Assembly (NCBI GenBank): GCA_048213135.1
Contig: PS015063.1
Location: forward strand, 211,348 to 235,722
Length of the DNA stretch: 24,375 nt
Direction: 5' to 3'
Source of the DNA: Reclinomonas americana ATCC 50394
Lineage: Eukaryota > Jakobida > Jakobea > Jakobida
The translations under genes and the position numbers were made by a program. Below are positions 1-15,086 of the stretch, in pieces. Every line of letters starts with the position of its first letter. Position 1 is the first letter of the stretch. Under the pieces are notes generated by a model that did not search any database, had not been told where the DNA came from, and was given only the letters and a program-made list of their open reading frames with translations.

Positions 1-92
1 TTCCTCCTACTCGTCCGTCGTCGTTCTCTCCTACTCTCCGGTACGTACCGTACCTACGTCGACGTTCGTACTCTCCCTCCTCCTACTCTCTC

Positions 93-132
<40 letters not shown>

Positions 133-605
133 CCCTCTCTGCATCCCGTGATTCCTCTCCATGCCGCCACGATCTCGTGAATCCATGCATTGTATTCTCT
201 CTCTCTCTCCCGTTTTCCAATCTCTGGCATCCTCTCCTTGTCTCGTTTCGATGTCCCACTTGCGTCTTACACACGTATTGTTGTCCCCCTTTCTCACTTT
301 TTTCTCCCTCCTCGATTTCTCTCTCCGTCTCCTTCTCCCTCTTCTATATTCGTGATCCTGCCCTTTGCGGGTGCCTTTGTTTCTATTTCCACTGCGCGCC
401 CTCTATCATCCCTCCGTTCCATCTCTCGCATCGATGAATCTATCGCTTCTTGACGCTCACTTTTCGGTCTCTTGTTCACATTCCTTCTCTGCTGAATCCA
501 TGTCCTTCCCTTGCGTAACCGACTCACACTTCCCCATTCCCTCTCCCTTCCCCTCCCCCCCTCCCCCTTTCCCCCTTCCCCCCTTCTCATTTCCCCTCCA
601 CCCAG
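1..605. other. Noncoding: intron or upstream DNA of the myotubularin gene
   Basis: No exon could be recognised here. The sequence is pyrimidine-rich on the plus strand and ends in a long C/T tract (about 540-600) followed by CAG at 603-605, a good polypyrimidine tract and acceptor for the first visible myotubularin exon. A CT dinucleotide run lies at about 95-128. The first ~92 bases have an abnormal dinucleotide make-up (see findings) and may be low-quality sequence. The missing PH-GRAM-encoding exons are presumably to the left of the window. Confidence 0.7.
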
Positions 606-5152
<4,547 letters not shown>

Positions 5153-5254
5153 GTGGCCTGCTGAGGACTAAAGTGGAAAAATGAATGCGGACACGCGTGT
5201 TTGAAGGGTGGTGTGTCATTCATTCATTATTTCCTAGTACGGTATTTCTGTGGA
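5153..5254. other. Short tail-to-tail intergenic space
   Basis: Only 102 bases separate the myotubularin stop (5150-5152) from the stop of the minus-strand giant gene (5255-5257). No AATAAA signal is seen on either strand. Both 3' UTRs and cleavage sites must fit here or overlap the opposite coding strand. Confidence 0.8.
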
Positions 5255-7481
5255 TCATAATCTTCTTGCCGATCTGTCAGCATCCTCAATCGGCAGCAGT
5301 CGCTCTTGTAGCTGCACGGTGGCCGTGGTTGCATCGTCGGCAGAGCTCGCCAGTGCATTGACTCGCTTCTGCCGCTGCGCTCGCGAGCGAACCAGTTTGC
5401 GACACAAACGGAGCCACTGGCGACCGACACGAAGAAGCATGGCGCCGAGCACGATGCACATGCCGATAATGTAGAGCACCAGACCTGCAGGGGGTGCACA
5501 GGTGAGGCCGACTCCCGACTTAACTAAGCAGAAAACAATCCAAAGTCCACTCACCGACAATCTGGTGGAACGAGCTATTCGAGGACTCGTCGTAGTCCAC
5601 CACGGAGCTGCTGAAGAGGCCGGCGAGCAGCATCAGAATCGCAAGAGACAAGCTGTCGACTAGTTGATCGTGCTGTCGCACAAAAGCTGTTGCGTGAAAG
5701 GGGAAAAGTGAGGGGAATTGTGTGGCCGTCTCACACGATACATTTTGCTTCGAACGCAACGACGAAGCACAACAGGCACCACGAGAAACAGCAACTGCGG
5801 TGGAGAATGCAGTGAGACCACACAATGTCAGTCCACGAAGAGTGCGCCGAGACGCAACAGAGAGACACCACAGAGAAAAATGCAGTGTGTCAAGCGTGTC
5901 GCTGCGCGCCAGCAAGAGGAAGACCACGGCAAGGGCCGGTCTCCTCAACAACTGCACCAGCTCGTACCACCAGAACGCAGGTCGATAAATAACAATGATC
6001 GGCGACACCGCGTACGGCAGCCACTGCTTGAGAGTGCGTCGAGTTACGAACGTGCACAAGAGCTGGAGTCACGTGATAGATATGAAACGCAACAGCGGCA
6101 GCAGTGCTCGTAGCCGGTGCGGGTGCGAGTGCAGTCGCCGCTGCTGATGCTGCTGCTGCGGTCTCACCGTTTGCGGTAGTAGCTGGCGGCGCGGTGGCGG
6201 CCGACGGCAGGTCCACGTAGCGCAATGCACGGAGCTGCTTATCTTACGTGTGAGAGAAGCCATGCGACGTCACGAAAAACAACTTGCGCACCTCCGTATC
6301 GCGGCGCACAAGCTTGTCGTCACCATTGGGTGCCGACGATGCCGCAGAAACGTCATCATCCGTGTCGGCGAGGCGTCGCTTCTCTCGCAGCTGCCGGTGG
6401 CGCCTGATGTGAAGCAGTACCACAAACAACACCACGGGCGCGGCACACAGCAGCGCACAAACAACGCCAAAGACGGGTTTGAGTCGCTGCCATCCGTTGC
6501 ATGCATCGTCGCCCGGAGAGCAGCCGTTGCACTTGATGCTAATTACAGCAGCGTGAGACCTCACGCGACATGGTAGAGTGGGCAAGCGTCTGTTTGTTTA
6601 CCTGGGAACGAGCGTGTTGTAGCTGCCAAAGGCGCCGACCTCTTTGCACACCCAGAATGTGAAAGAGGAGAAGAGCAGAGTCCAGTACATGCCGATGCCC
6701 AGCATGACGGACGTTCGCACGTAATACTTGACGCCAGCCCAACGGTGCATCAGCTGTCGAACAGAGCGCGTTCGAGGCTGTACGGGCACACAAAGTCAGC
6801 GGCGACGCATATCAAGGGGGAGGGGGTAAGCAGAGTACGCACGTCGTGCAGTCGAAAGATGAATGTCAACAGGCGGTGGATGAGGAATGCCACCCACAAG
6901 GCCGCAAAGTACAGCAGTGGTTTCACTGCACGACATAAAAACATGAGAGTGAGAGAACGACAAGGCAGCGTGCTCACAACACGCGCAAGTGAACTGACCG
7001 AGTGCGACAGCCAAGTTGCCGAGTCCATTGACTGAAAATGCGCAAGCTGTGTTGTCATGACACCCAAGTGAGAAAGGAGTGCGATCATGGCGACAAAATA
7101 TTCGTGGAACGAAACAGCCAGAGCCGAGCACACGCAAGAGTCGCCAGTTGAAGAATGCCGTCACACCGTCGAGGACGGTTTGTGGATAGAATAGCACTGC
7201 GCGCGCACAGAGAATGCGTGAGATGATCCGTGGTGATTCGCAAGCAGCACAGCAGCGATGCGCAACAGCCTGCAGTCTGTGTGAAAAAGTACAAGCAGCG
7301 CATCTCCACGGCTCCCTTGCCCTGCGAGTCGTCGGATATTAGTGGGAGTTCTGCTGACCGTCACGCAGAGACTCGAGTACCACAAACCTGGGCGACGACG
7401 TGCTGGAACAAGGTCCAGCCGATGATCTCGAACACGAGCAATGCCAGTACGCCACTTGCTCGGCCGTCGCAGGCAACACAG
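5255..7481 (-). other. C-terminal multi-pass membrane domain and cytosolic tail (exons 43-54)
   Basis: Exons: 7388-7481, 7267-7321, 7134-7196, 6999-7046, 6843-6925, 6602-6777, 6292-6538, 6094-6234, 5859-6062, 5761-5794, 5555-5686, 5255-5484. Hydrophobic helices: VLALLVFEIIGWTLF (ex 43); a weaker one across ex 44-45; LLYFAALWVAFLIH (ex 47); VMLGIGMYWTLLFSSFTFWV (ex 48); GVVCALLCAAPVVLFVVLL (ex 49); ALAVVFLLLA (ex 51); LLFLVVPVVL (ex 52); LSLAILMLLAGLF (ex 53); LYIIGMCIVLGAML (ex 54). A charged, Ala/Ser-rich loop follows the ex-49 helix (RRHRQLREKRR, then acidic). YRPAFWWYELVQLLRR and RPFVRQHDQ precede the last helices. The end is a basic cytosolic tail ending SARRL. The intron between ex 50 and ex 51 would be only 31 nt. 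Confidence 0.75.
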
Positions 7482-10400
7482 CTGCGCGCGCAAATAGAGG
7501 AAGTGAGAGAGAGAGAGGCAAAGCGGGACGCAGGAGGTGAAGGAGGAACAGGAATAGGCGATTGTAATGAAGGAGATGCAGAGGAGGAAGGAGAATGATG
7601 ATGACAGAGACGTACAGGACGGAGAAAGAAAGAGAAGAACAGGCTGGAAGAGCGACGGAGGCGAAGAAGGAGAAAAAGGGGCGAAGATAATGAAGAACAT
7701 ACAGGATGTGAAGACAAGGAGGAGGAGGAAGGAGAATGATGATGGTGATGAAGAACAGAAAGGAAGAAGAGAAGAACAGCAGAGTGAAGGATGTGAAGGA
7801 TGCGACTGAAGCGGGAAAGGGCAAAGATAATGAATAAACATGCAAGAGGTGAAGACGAGAAGGAGGAACGAGGATGATGACATATAAGATGGGCGAAGAA
7901 GAAAAGAACAGGCTGGAAGAGTGAAGGAGGCGAAGGAGGAGGAAAAAGGGCGAAGATAATGAAGAACATGCGGAAGGGGGTAGACAAAGAGGAGGTGGAG
8001 GGCGACAACGATGAAGAAAAAGAACCGGAAGAAATGAAGAAAAGAACAGGCTGACTTGGCCGAGACAAAGGAACACGATCAACAGCCTGAACTCATCCAT
8101 GAACGCTCTCGACACGAATGAAAAGGACAAAGGTGAGAGAAGGAAGACGTATGCAACAGTGGATACTGTAACGAGAGAAGGAGCGCAAAGAACATACGCA
8201 GAAGCAAAAGATGAAGCAAGTAGACAGAAACGGATTCAAGCAGTCAGCTCCATGCTCGCCTCCTCCTACATCACTTTCTGCTCCTTCTCCCTCCTTCCCC
8301 CTCGTTCCTTCCCCTTCTCCCTCACCTCTCGCCCCACTGCGAATACCCAGGGAGACACTGGCCACACATTGGCGACGCCGGATCTCGGTTGGAGCCCGGT
8401 GTGCACAACTGGGAGGAGCGCGACGGCAGGATGCCCAACGTGGAGAACGAGCGTGTGGAGAATAATGACGTAGTGTTGCCGATATTCACCTACAAGCGCG
8501 CGCAATTGAGGGATCGACGCACACTCTCACCGCTTCAACAGTTGCACTCACCGGTGCCGCCTGGCAGTAATCGTACGGGCAAAGCACGGGGATAATGTCA
8601 CCAGAGACAGACACTGCCGGCCAGTAGTTACTGGCCACGAGGACGTCGTCGCCACCGTTGCAGACCAAGTGGTTCGGACATTGCAGACAGGCTCCAGAGG
8701 ATGGAAGCACCGAGTACTCGTCCACAGCGCACACACTACGGGAGAGACATGAGCAATCAAATGAACGAATCACGTGGAAACACACAAGAGACTCACCGAC
8801 AGTCGGAGGTCGGCGTGAGCATGCCGGAGCCCGGCGGACACGGGGCACGCGGCAGCGTGACAATCGACGACTGGGAGGGGATGGATCGCGAACTGCATAG
8901 ACGAGTGCACGATGAGAGGTGCGAGGAGCTGCATCGCCATCCAATGTATAGAGAGTCACCTGGCCACGATATCCAAAGACGAGTACTGTCCGGTGGGGAT
9001 CACCACCGTGCCCACGATCTCGCCGTGCGAACTCGTGAACAACTGCGCCGACTCGGTGCAATTGGAGCAACGCAAGTCGATCTCGCTCGGAAACAGTGCA
9101 AATGTGTTGATCGGTTGGCCGAACAAGTCCAGAACCTGCAATAGCGATACAGGGTGTCAGCATGCTGACAATCATGAAAAAATATGTGGAAGTTAACACG
9201 CACCGTGGTGTGCACTTCGGCCTGCTGCCCGGGGTACACTGCCAGCAGCTGAACCGTCGTATTCGTGGCGTCAAACAGGCGCGGCGGACTGAGCTGATAC
9301 GGCACCGTGGCAACGTAGGGTCCGTAAGAGGCTGCCGACGGCATGAAGCAGGCGCTCCATTGCGTCGGTGTGCCAGTGATGCATCGATAGTCAGCGGTGA
9401 CCATGATTTCAGGCATGAGCATGCACGCCGTTTGTGCCGCTGCCAGTTGCGGCAACGACATGTCGAGGAAAACGGCACCTGCAATGCACGCACACGGAGA
9501 GAGAGAGAGAGAGAGAGAGATGAGGCGACGACAAAGATACTCAGTATAAATAAAACACGGTGATGAACCTCCGCCACCGGCGCCAATGAGACTGCCTTGT
9601 GGCACATTTGCCAAGTTTGTGGCAGTGTTGGCGTAAAACATCACACCATCCATATGCGAGGCTAAGCAAAGCGATGTGTCATCCGAGGAAGGTGCAGCGA
9701 TCAAGAACATTGCACTAAAGGAGGGGGGAGAGGGAAACCGTGAGAAAAGAGTTACATAATCTCGTTCACATTGAGATGTTCTCTCTCTGTGCGTGTGCCA
9801 CACGCAGGTGGATAAAAAAAGCAGCTCGGACGCATGAAGACGCTCTGACTAATGCGCGACGCAAGGTGGGGGAGGCATAAGAACGAAGAAACCAGAAGAA
9901 GCAGCTCATTCTCATAAAAATGCTCGCATTCTCTCAACACATGCGCGTCGAAAAGAACGGAGGGAAATGCACGTGCGAACAAGTGCCAAGTATGCGAGAG
10001 ATATTCTCACGAGCAAGTTCGAACTCTTGCACAAGCCCAGACGACGAAACTGTGCCCCTGACACACACATTTCTCTCTCTCTCTCTCCTCTCCCTCTTCC
10101 CCCTCCCTCCCCCTCCCTCTGTCTCCGGTACGCAACCCGCCACGAAGTGCCGCATTGCCGTCGAAAGTGGAGGACTGGATGTTGAGCGACGCCAGCGGGG
10201 AGGTCAGGTACGCTCGCAGACCACCACCATCGCCACCCAACGCCACATTGCCAATGACGTGCACGTTGGACAGGCTGCACTCGGAACCGAGTGCGCAGTC
10301 GAAACAGCCGACATCGCCTGCCGACGAGTGCCCCGTGAACCAGCCACTGTGCAGCAGACAAATGTGGTCATCAGTGGATACCGACACAAAAATTGGGAGT

Positions 10401-13400
10401 TTCCCTCTCCACCCTTCTGAGAGACAAACCCTTGCACAACAAGCGAACTCTGCTCCTGGAAGGTGACGCACGCGGCGGAGCCGGCGGTTCCTCGCGTAAA
10501 ATTGCTCTGAAACATGGACACCACAGACTGGCCTTGCGCATAGATTCCCGCCGCGGCGCCGGTGGCTGTGTTGTCGGCAAAGAGCGAGGAGATGACATAG
10601 ACAACGCCTCCGTCGTACGCGGTCATCACGGCTCCAGTGTAGGCCGTGTTGTACTGACACACCGTGCTGTTGAGCAGCAAGACAGAGGTGTCTTGCAACA
10701 CAACGACTGCATGTGACGTCGAGAGAGAGACGCGCGTCAGCATGAAGGATCATATATCGATCGTGGGAACAAGCTGTTCGTCACGCACCACCACCCGAGG
10801 CAGCCTTGTTGTGTGTCATGGTCACATTCTTGAAGACAAAGTAGCTGTTCTCGCGTGATAGTGCCACGCCACCGTTGCGGCCGGCAGTGGAATTCGTGAT
10901 AGTCGAATCAATCACCTCCACACCCGACTCGCCGAGACCATACAGCGTGCCACCTGCACCGCAGAAATAACAGCGGGAATTGCATGAGAGTATGACAGGG
11001 AGAACACAAGAACCAAGACGCAAGAGCTGACCATGCATGGTGGCGCTCTGTGACAACATGAACGAGTCGGTAATGGTGATAATGCTCTGACCCGAAACGC
11101 CCAGACAGCCACCAAGGAGACTCGTGCTGCGCAGGCAAAGTCGATGACAATCAGACTGATAAGGACAGCTTCCTTCTCGTGCACGATGCGCGTCGCAACT
11201 TATTGTAAAACTGGCACAGCGTAAAGAGCCCTCGGCACTGTCCGGAAATGTACACGGCACCACCGGCGCTCGCGCAGCTGTTGCTGGAAAACGATGCCTT
11301 TACAATACTCGCAAGTTGACCCTCGGCGTAAAGGGCGCTGCATGTCAAAGAGAGGCCCTCATTGTGAAACAACATGCAGACAGTGGAAGAAGTCGCATCA
11401 AAAACAAACCCTCCAAACGTGGTCGCAGAGTTGCGGACAAAGTTCGAGTATACGACCTCGACGCTGCTGCCTCCCGATGTCATGGCCTGCGGCACGGGCA
11501 CGGGTGAGCATGCCATAATCAGAGGAGGTTCGAGCAGCGAAACACAATAGTTGCGCACTATACAGCCGCCAAAAGCATATGAATGATTCTCGGTACAGTT
11601 GGTGTACGCAAGGGCCACAGTGCCAGAGCTCTCTGCAGCGACCACGGCAACAAGGAGACAATGAACGACACGTTTCAAAATGAAGAAGAGGGACAACAAC
11701 TGACCGATGGCACCGCCGCTCGAAGCCGTGGCGGAATTCTTCGACAAAGCAATAAACAAAGTGTCAACAATCAACGCGCAAAATAACTTTTCTCTCTCTC
11801 TCTCTCTGGGACAGACACCAACCAATGACAGTGTGGAATACGAAATGGAGGCACCGCTCGAGTCGGAGAGCCAAAACGCGCCACCCTCGGTGGCGAGGTT
11901 GCTTGTCTGCAGCAGTTCAACAAGAGTCATGAAAAATAGCACCGCAAGACAAAATCGCGACTCGGGTTGTGATGCGCAACAAAGGTGCTCGATGTCACGG
12001 TTACTTGCAAGACATCTGCAAGGCGTGAGCGACAAAAGCCAGCAAATGCAAAGACACCGTTAACAACGCACCAAAATAAGCGGCACCGCCTTTCGCAAAT
12101 GTAACACCGACGCCTGTCGCTGCGGTCGCATTTTCCTCAAACGTGCTGTTGACCATTGTCACGGCGGAGCTTGGAGCCGATTCGAAAGACGAGATGACAC
12201 CTGCACGCACACACGAGATGAGCGATCGACAAAGAACAACTGACAATCAATGACACAAACCGCCGACAAGAACACCACCGCCACCAATGCGAACCAAGTT
12301 GGGCAGAATCGGCTGCAGCGGGGTCAGCAGCTGGAAGGTGACGCCGTTGCCGTAAAATGTCGAGTTGTTCACCAGGGCAAAGAGAGACGGGCTGCTCGAG
12401 GTGGTGATGACGGTATAGATGGCACCTGCACGGTGACGACGATAAAGAGTGAGAGAACGTCAGCAGTCAGTAGCAGCACATGATTTCTTGCAACTGACCG
12501 CCACCAGCCAGCAACTCCGTCAACTGCGTGGTCAGCAGACCTGTCGGCGCCACGGCTGAAGTAGAGAAAGAAGGAAAAGATAGATATTAGCAACCATTCT
12601 CAGCACGAGTGCACAATTCAAGAACGCAACTGTTGCAGGCGACAATGTTCATGAGGAACCGTGACTGATCCAGAGTCAGGGTGATGGATGAGGAATTTTG
12701 CGACTGCGTCACGGCTAGAGGAGGCAGGTCAGACATGCATCTTGCGAGACGGATGATTCAATGCACGTACCGTAGAGAGCACCACCGCCAAAGTAGATTT
12801 CGTCGGCCGCAGAAGGAAGACCACCAACAACATTGCCGGACAGTGTCGAGTTGAACAGTGACTGTACAACACGACGTGTGAAACGCTGGGCGAGCGGACG
12901 GAGCGGGACGACAAACACGTCCACGCACCACTGAAATGACGCCGTCATTGATAAGCTCACGAGCAAAGATAAAGATTGCACCACCACCGAGAAACACGGA
13001 CGAGGCGATCTCTTGCCCGCTGGCGCTGTTGTTGTCGATTGTGCAGCGGGTAGTATTGACAGCACTTGTCGCCACTCCGCCGATTGAGTCGGTGGACGAG
13101 AGCACGTACAGCGCGCCGCCGCCCTCGAACGCTGCGGAACCGGTGGGCAGCGTGGTACCAGCGAGCGTGGCTGTGTTGAGACTTAGAATCGTGTCGGTCA
13201 TGGTGGCGGTGGAAACGGCCGTGTTCACTGTGTGACACGCACAAGAGACGGATCAATTAGTCACGGACACGACACAGCACACAACATGACAGCAAGGGCG
13301 CACTTGCAAAGGAGTTCACATAGAGACAGCCGCCGCCATTGGCGGCAGTCGCCTGCCCGCTATTGGTCGTCAACTGAACGGAATTGACCAGGCACTCCAC

Positions 13401-15055
13401 ATTGTTGAAGTTGACCGATGAGGTGGCGGTGGTCACGCTAAACGAGTTCACATAGAGTGCGGCACCGCCAACGCTGCACGCGCGTATGCACCACGCCTCA
13501 GGTCATGTACAGAGAATACGGACAGCTATAACACAAAGGCACGCAACGACAACGTGCCGCCAGTGCTCGCAGCGACAGCAAAGAAATTGTCGTAGAAAAT
13601 AACCGATGTGACATTGACCGTGGTGAAAGCGTGTGAATTTGAGCCAATCGTTGTCAGCGGAGAGCTGTAGACGGGCGCAATGAATGAATCGTACGAAAAA
13701 CGAAGGCACCACGTACGATATCTGCGGGTCGCAACTTGGAAAAAATGTACACGGCACCACCGGAGGCTTGCTGACCGGCGGTGGTGCAGTTGTTGACAAA
13801 CACACTATTCGCCGCGAATCTGTTGTATGCCAACATGACGTTGGTGTCCATTGAGCGCCCGAGTGCTGTGACGTAAATGGCGGAGCCTCCGCTCGCCATT
13901 CCGAGGTCGCCAACAGCGGCGTTATTGATGGAGACAGAGTTGGCGCCGAAGGTTGAGTTGGACACGGATAGGTCAATGGAGCCGGGACCCTGAATGTCAT
14001 GGAGGGGAATACAGAAGGGTGTGAGTGAGAGAGAGAGAGAGAGAGAGAGAGGAGGTCGACGAAGGAACAAGAACAAAGACGAAGGACTGCTCGTACCGTA
14101 CACTCCGTCCGTTCGGACCGTACAGCTAGTTGCTTGTCTGCAGCTAGTTACAACAAGAGTCATAGAAAAATAGCACCGACAAGAACAANNNNNNNNNNNN
14201 NNNNNNNNNNNNNNNNNNNNNNNNNNNNNNNNNNNNNNNNNNNNNNNNNNNNNNNNNNNNNNNNNNNNNNNNNNNNNNNNNNNNNNNNNNNNNNNNNNNN
14301 NNNNNNNNNNNNNNNNNNNNNNNNNNNNNNNNNNNNNNNNNNNNNNNNNNNNNNNNNNNNNNNNNNNNNNNNNNNNNNNNNNNNNNNNNNNNNNNNNNNN
14401 NNNNNNNNNNNNNNNNNNNNNNNNNNNNNNNNNNNNNNNNNNNNNNNNNNNNNNNNNNNNNNNNNNNNNNNNNNNNNNNNNNNNNNNNNNNNNNNNNNNN
14501 NNNNNNNNNNNNNNNNNNNNNNNNNNNNNNNNNNNNNNNNNNNNNNNNNNNNNNNNNNNNNNNNNNNNNNNNNNNNNNNNNNNNNNNNNNNNNNNNNNNN
14601 NNNNNNNNNNNNNNNNNNNNNNNNNNNNNNNNNNNNNNNNNNNNNNNNNNNNNNNNNNNNNNNNNNNNNNNNNNNNNNNNNNNNNNNNNNNNNNNNNNNN
14701 NNNNNNNNNNNNNNNNNNNNNNNNNNNNNNNNNNNNNNNNNNNNNNNNNNNNNNNNNNNNNNNNNNNNNNNNNNNNNNNNNNNNNNNNNNNNNNNNNNNN
14801 NNNNNNNNNNNNNNNNNNNNNNNNNNNNNNNNNNNNNNNNNNNNNNNNNNNNNNNNNNNNNNNNNNNNNNNNNNNNNNNNNNNNNNNNNNNNNNNNNNNN
14901 NNNNNNNNNNNNNNNNNNNNNNNNNNNNNNNNNNNNNNNNNNNNNNNNNNNNNNNNNTCCGTTCGTCTCACGCGTGTCGTAGGTACGGACCGACGGACGG
15001 TAGTACGTACGGTACGTAGACGAGTGTCGAGTAGGAGGGAAGTACGAGGAGGTGT

Positions 15056-15086
<31 letters not shown>

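Noticed and set aside
31-297. Minus-strand frame with RERERERE run
   Set aside because: Translation of a CT/GA microsatellite and flow-order-noise sequence; no domain, no splice support.
7500-8070. Transposable element in the large intron
   Set aside because: No terminal repeats, target-site duplication, or transposase/reverse-transcriptase frame; the structure is a tandem minisatellite.
7339-8130. Long minus-strand Ser/Leu/Phe-rich frames that look like transmembrane proteins
   Set aside because: They come from the CTTCTTC-type intron repeats; GT-AG phase joins the exons on either side (8326-8489 to 7388-7481) without them.
15056-15086. CRISPR-like or regulatory repeat array
   Set aside because: Simple GA dinucleotide run without spacers, in a eukaryotic intron.
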